DNA of 64,000 bases from SAR202 cluster bacterium (GTDB lineage Bacteria > Chloroflexota > Dehalococcoidia > UBA6926 > VFHL01). Position 1 is the stretch's first letter. Every line of letters begins with the position of its first letter. The notes beneath the pieces were generated by a model that was given only the letters and a program-made list of their open reading frames with translations, was not told the origin of the DNA and searched no databases. The stretch lies in NCBI GenBank assembly GCA_009392005.1, contig VFHL01000010.1, positions 1-64,000 on the forward strand. The letters run 5' to 3'. This document shows positions 63,346-64,000 of the stretch, one piece after another. The position numbers and the translations under genes were made by a program.

Positions 63346-64000
63346 CTAGCTTCTTTCTGCAGCGAACACAGTGTTTGATAAGAGCATAGTTACAGTCATC
63401 GGACCAACTCCTCCTGGTACAGGTGTGATAGCTGATGCTAGTGACCTTACATTATCAAAATCAACATCACCAACGAATCGATACCCTTGCTTTTTTTGAG
63501 AATCTGGGACTCTGTTCGTTCCGACGTCGATTATGACTGCATCTTGTTTAACCATAGTTTTGGTAATGAGATTAGGTCGCCCCATCGCTGCAATTAAGAC
63601 GTCTGCCTGAGTTGTATATTGCTCTAATCCAACAGTTTTCGAGTGGCATACTGTCACTGTTGCGTTACCACCAGTGATTTTTCGCTGTAATAATAACGAG
63701 AGTGGCCGTCCTACGAGATTGCTACGACCACATATAACAATATGGCCATTATCATATTGGATGTTGCTACGCTCTAAAATTTCGACGATACCGAGTGGTG
63801 TTGGGGGTACGAAAGCTTCTTCCCCTCGGGCAAGCCTTCCCATGCTGGTTGGATGGGCACCATCAACATCTTTCTCAAGGGCAATTGCTGCGGCGACTTC
63901 ATCCGAATTAATGTGGGATGGAAGCGGTAATTGAACAATAATACCGTGTATTTTGGCATTTTGATTAAGACTCTTTATGGTGCCAAGCAATGTGTTGGTA
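63346..64000 (-). CDS. folD: Bifunctional methylenetetrahydrofolate dehydrogenase/cyclohydrolase FolD (5' end outside window)
   Basis: FolD interconverts methylene-, methenyl- and formyl-tetrahydrofolate. The visible part runs through GIIVQLPLPSHI, DVDGAHPTSMGRLARGE, PPTPLGIVEILE, the NADP motif VICGRSNLVGRPLSLLL, DVLIAAMGRPNLI, and the C-terminal TPVPGGVGPMTVTMLL. The N-terminal third with the catalytic Tyr-Lys region lies beyond base 64000. Confidence 0.96.
   Translation of the reverse strand, partial: TNTLLGTIKSLNQNAKIHGIIVQLPLPSHINSDEVAAAIALEKDVDGAHPTSMGRLARGEEAFVPPTPLGIVEILERSNIQYDNGHIVICGRSNLVGRPLSLLLQRKITGGNATVTVCHSKTVGLEQYTTQADVLIAAMGRPNLITKTMVKQDAVIIDVGTNRVPDSQKKQGYRFVGDVDFDNVRSLASAITPVPGGVGPMTVTMLLSNTVFAAERS

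Overview
The window looks like a chromosomal segment of a bacterium of moderate G+C, most likely a Chloroflexota member (Dehalococcoidia or marine SAR202-like). That placement is an inference. It rests on compact operons, a lipoprotein-rich Gram-positive-like gene style, a large Alu-domain SRP RNA, and the mix of genes. No rRNA, phage, transposase or CRISPR array was seen. Almost everything is housekeeping, with a few unusual islands.

Layout. 1-110 is the tail of a RidA-like gene, then plsY. 1030-4438 (+) is purD - zinc-ribbon gene - purE - purB. This converges on a long minus-strand cluster read from 13.8 kb down to 4.5 kb: birA, hisZ, hisG, a phospholipase-C-like gene, hisD, hisC, hisB, queF, purC, a small membrane gene, a ybjQ-like gene and purS. 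14.1-18.5 kb holds a HIT gene and a zinc-type ABC transporter (znuB, znuC, znuA) with a Fur-family regulator. The regulator's promoter carries two matching operators. A decayed pstS 3' end lies between znuA and znuC. 18.6-25.1 kb (+) is alkA, rpsO, pnp, dapB, asd, dapA.

25.2-30.5 kb (-) is one translation operon read from a strong promoter at 30451-30479: tRNA-Thr(UGU), tRNA-Tyr, tRNA-Thr(GGU), tuf, rpmG, secE, nusG, an unrecognised small gene, rplK, rplA, rplJ, rplL. 30.5-36.8 kb (-) carries a PD-(D/E)XK nuclease, tRNA-Met, a membrane protein, ispE, rsmA, the SRP RNA with its own promoter, a PAC2 protein, tRNA-Arg and a cation/proton antiporter. 37.1-40 kb (+) has a candidate structured leader or small RNA ending in a terminator just before glmU, then a CorC/HlyC-like CBS protein.

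40.5-42.4 kb (-) holds three tandem paralogous lipoproteins with collagen-like Gly-X-Y stalks and a shared C-terminal domain, the most distinctive genes here. Two tRNA-Ser genes one base apart follow. Then come topA and xerC (+), an MBL hydrolase (-), and aroQ-pepP-efp-PHP-PurN-like (+). 51.5-55.2 kb (-) is tig-clpP-clpX behind a sigma70 promoter with a CIRCE operator. 55.3-64 kb has aspS, a DUF255 protein, an A-type Fe-S carrier, an M42 peptidase, endonuclease IV, queA, a cupredoxin lipoprotein and a partial folD.

How the genes work together. The purine genes (purD, E, B, C, S) and histidine genes (hisZ, G, D, C, B) form interlocked operons. queF and queA act in queuosine synthesis. The znu/Fur block is a self-contained metal uptake and regulation unit. 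tig-clpP-clpX couples folding and proteolysis under probable HrcA control.
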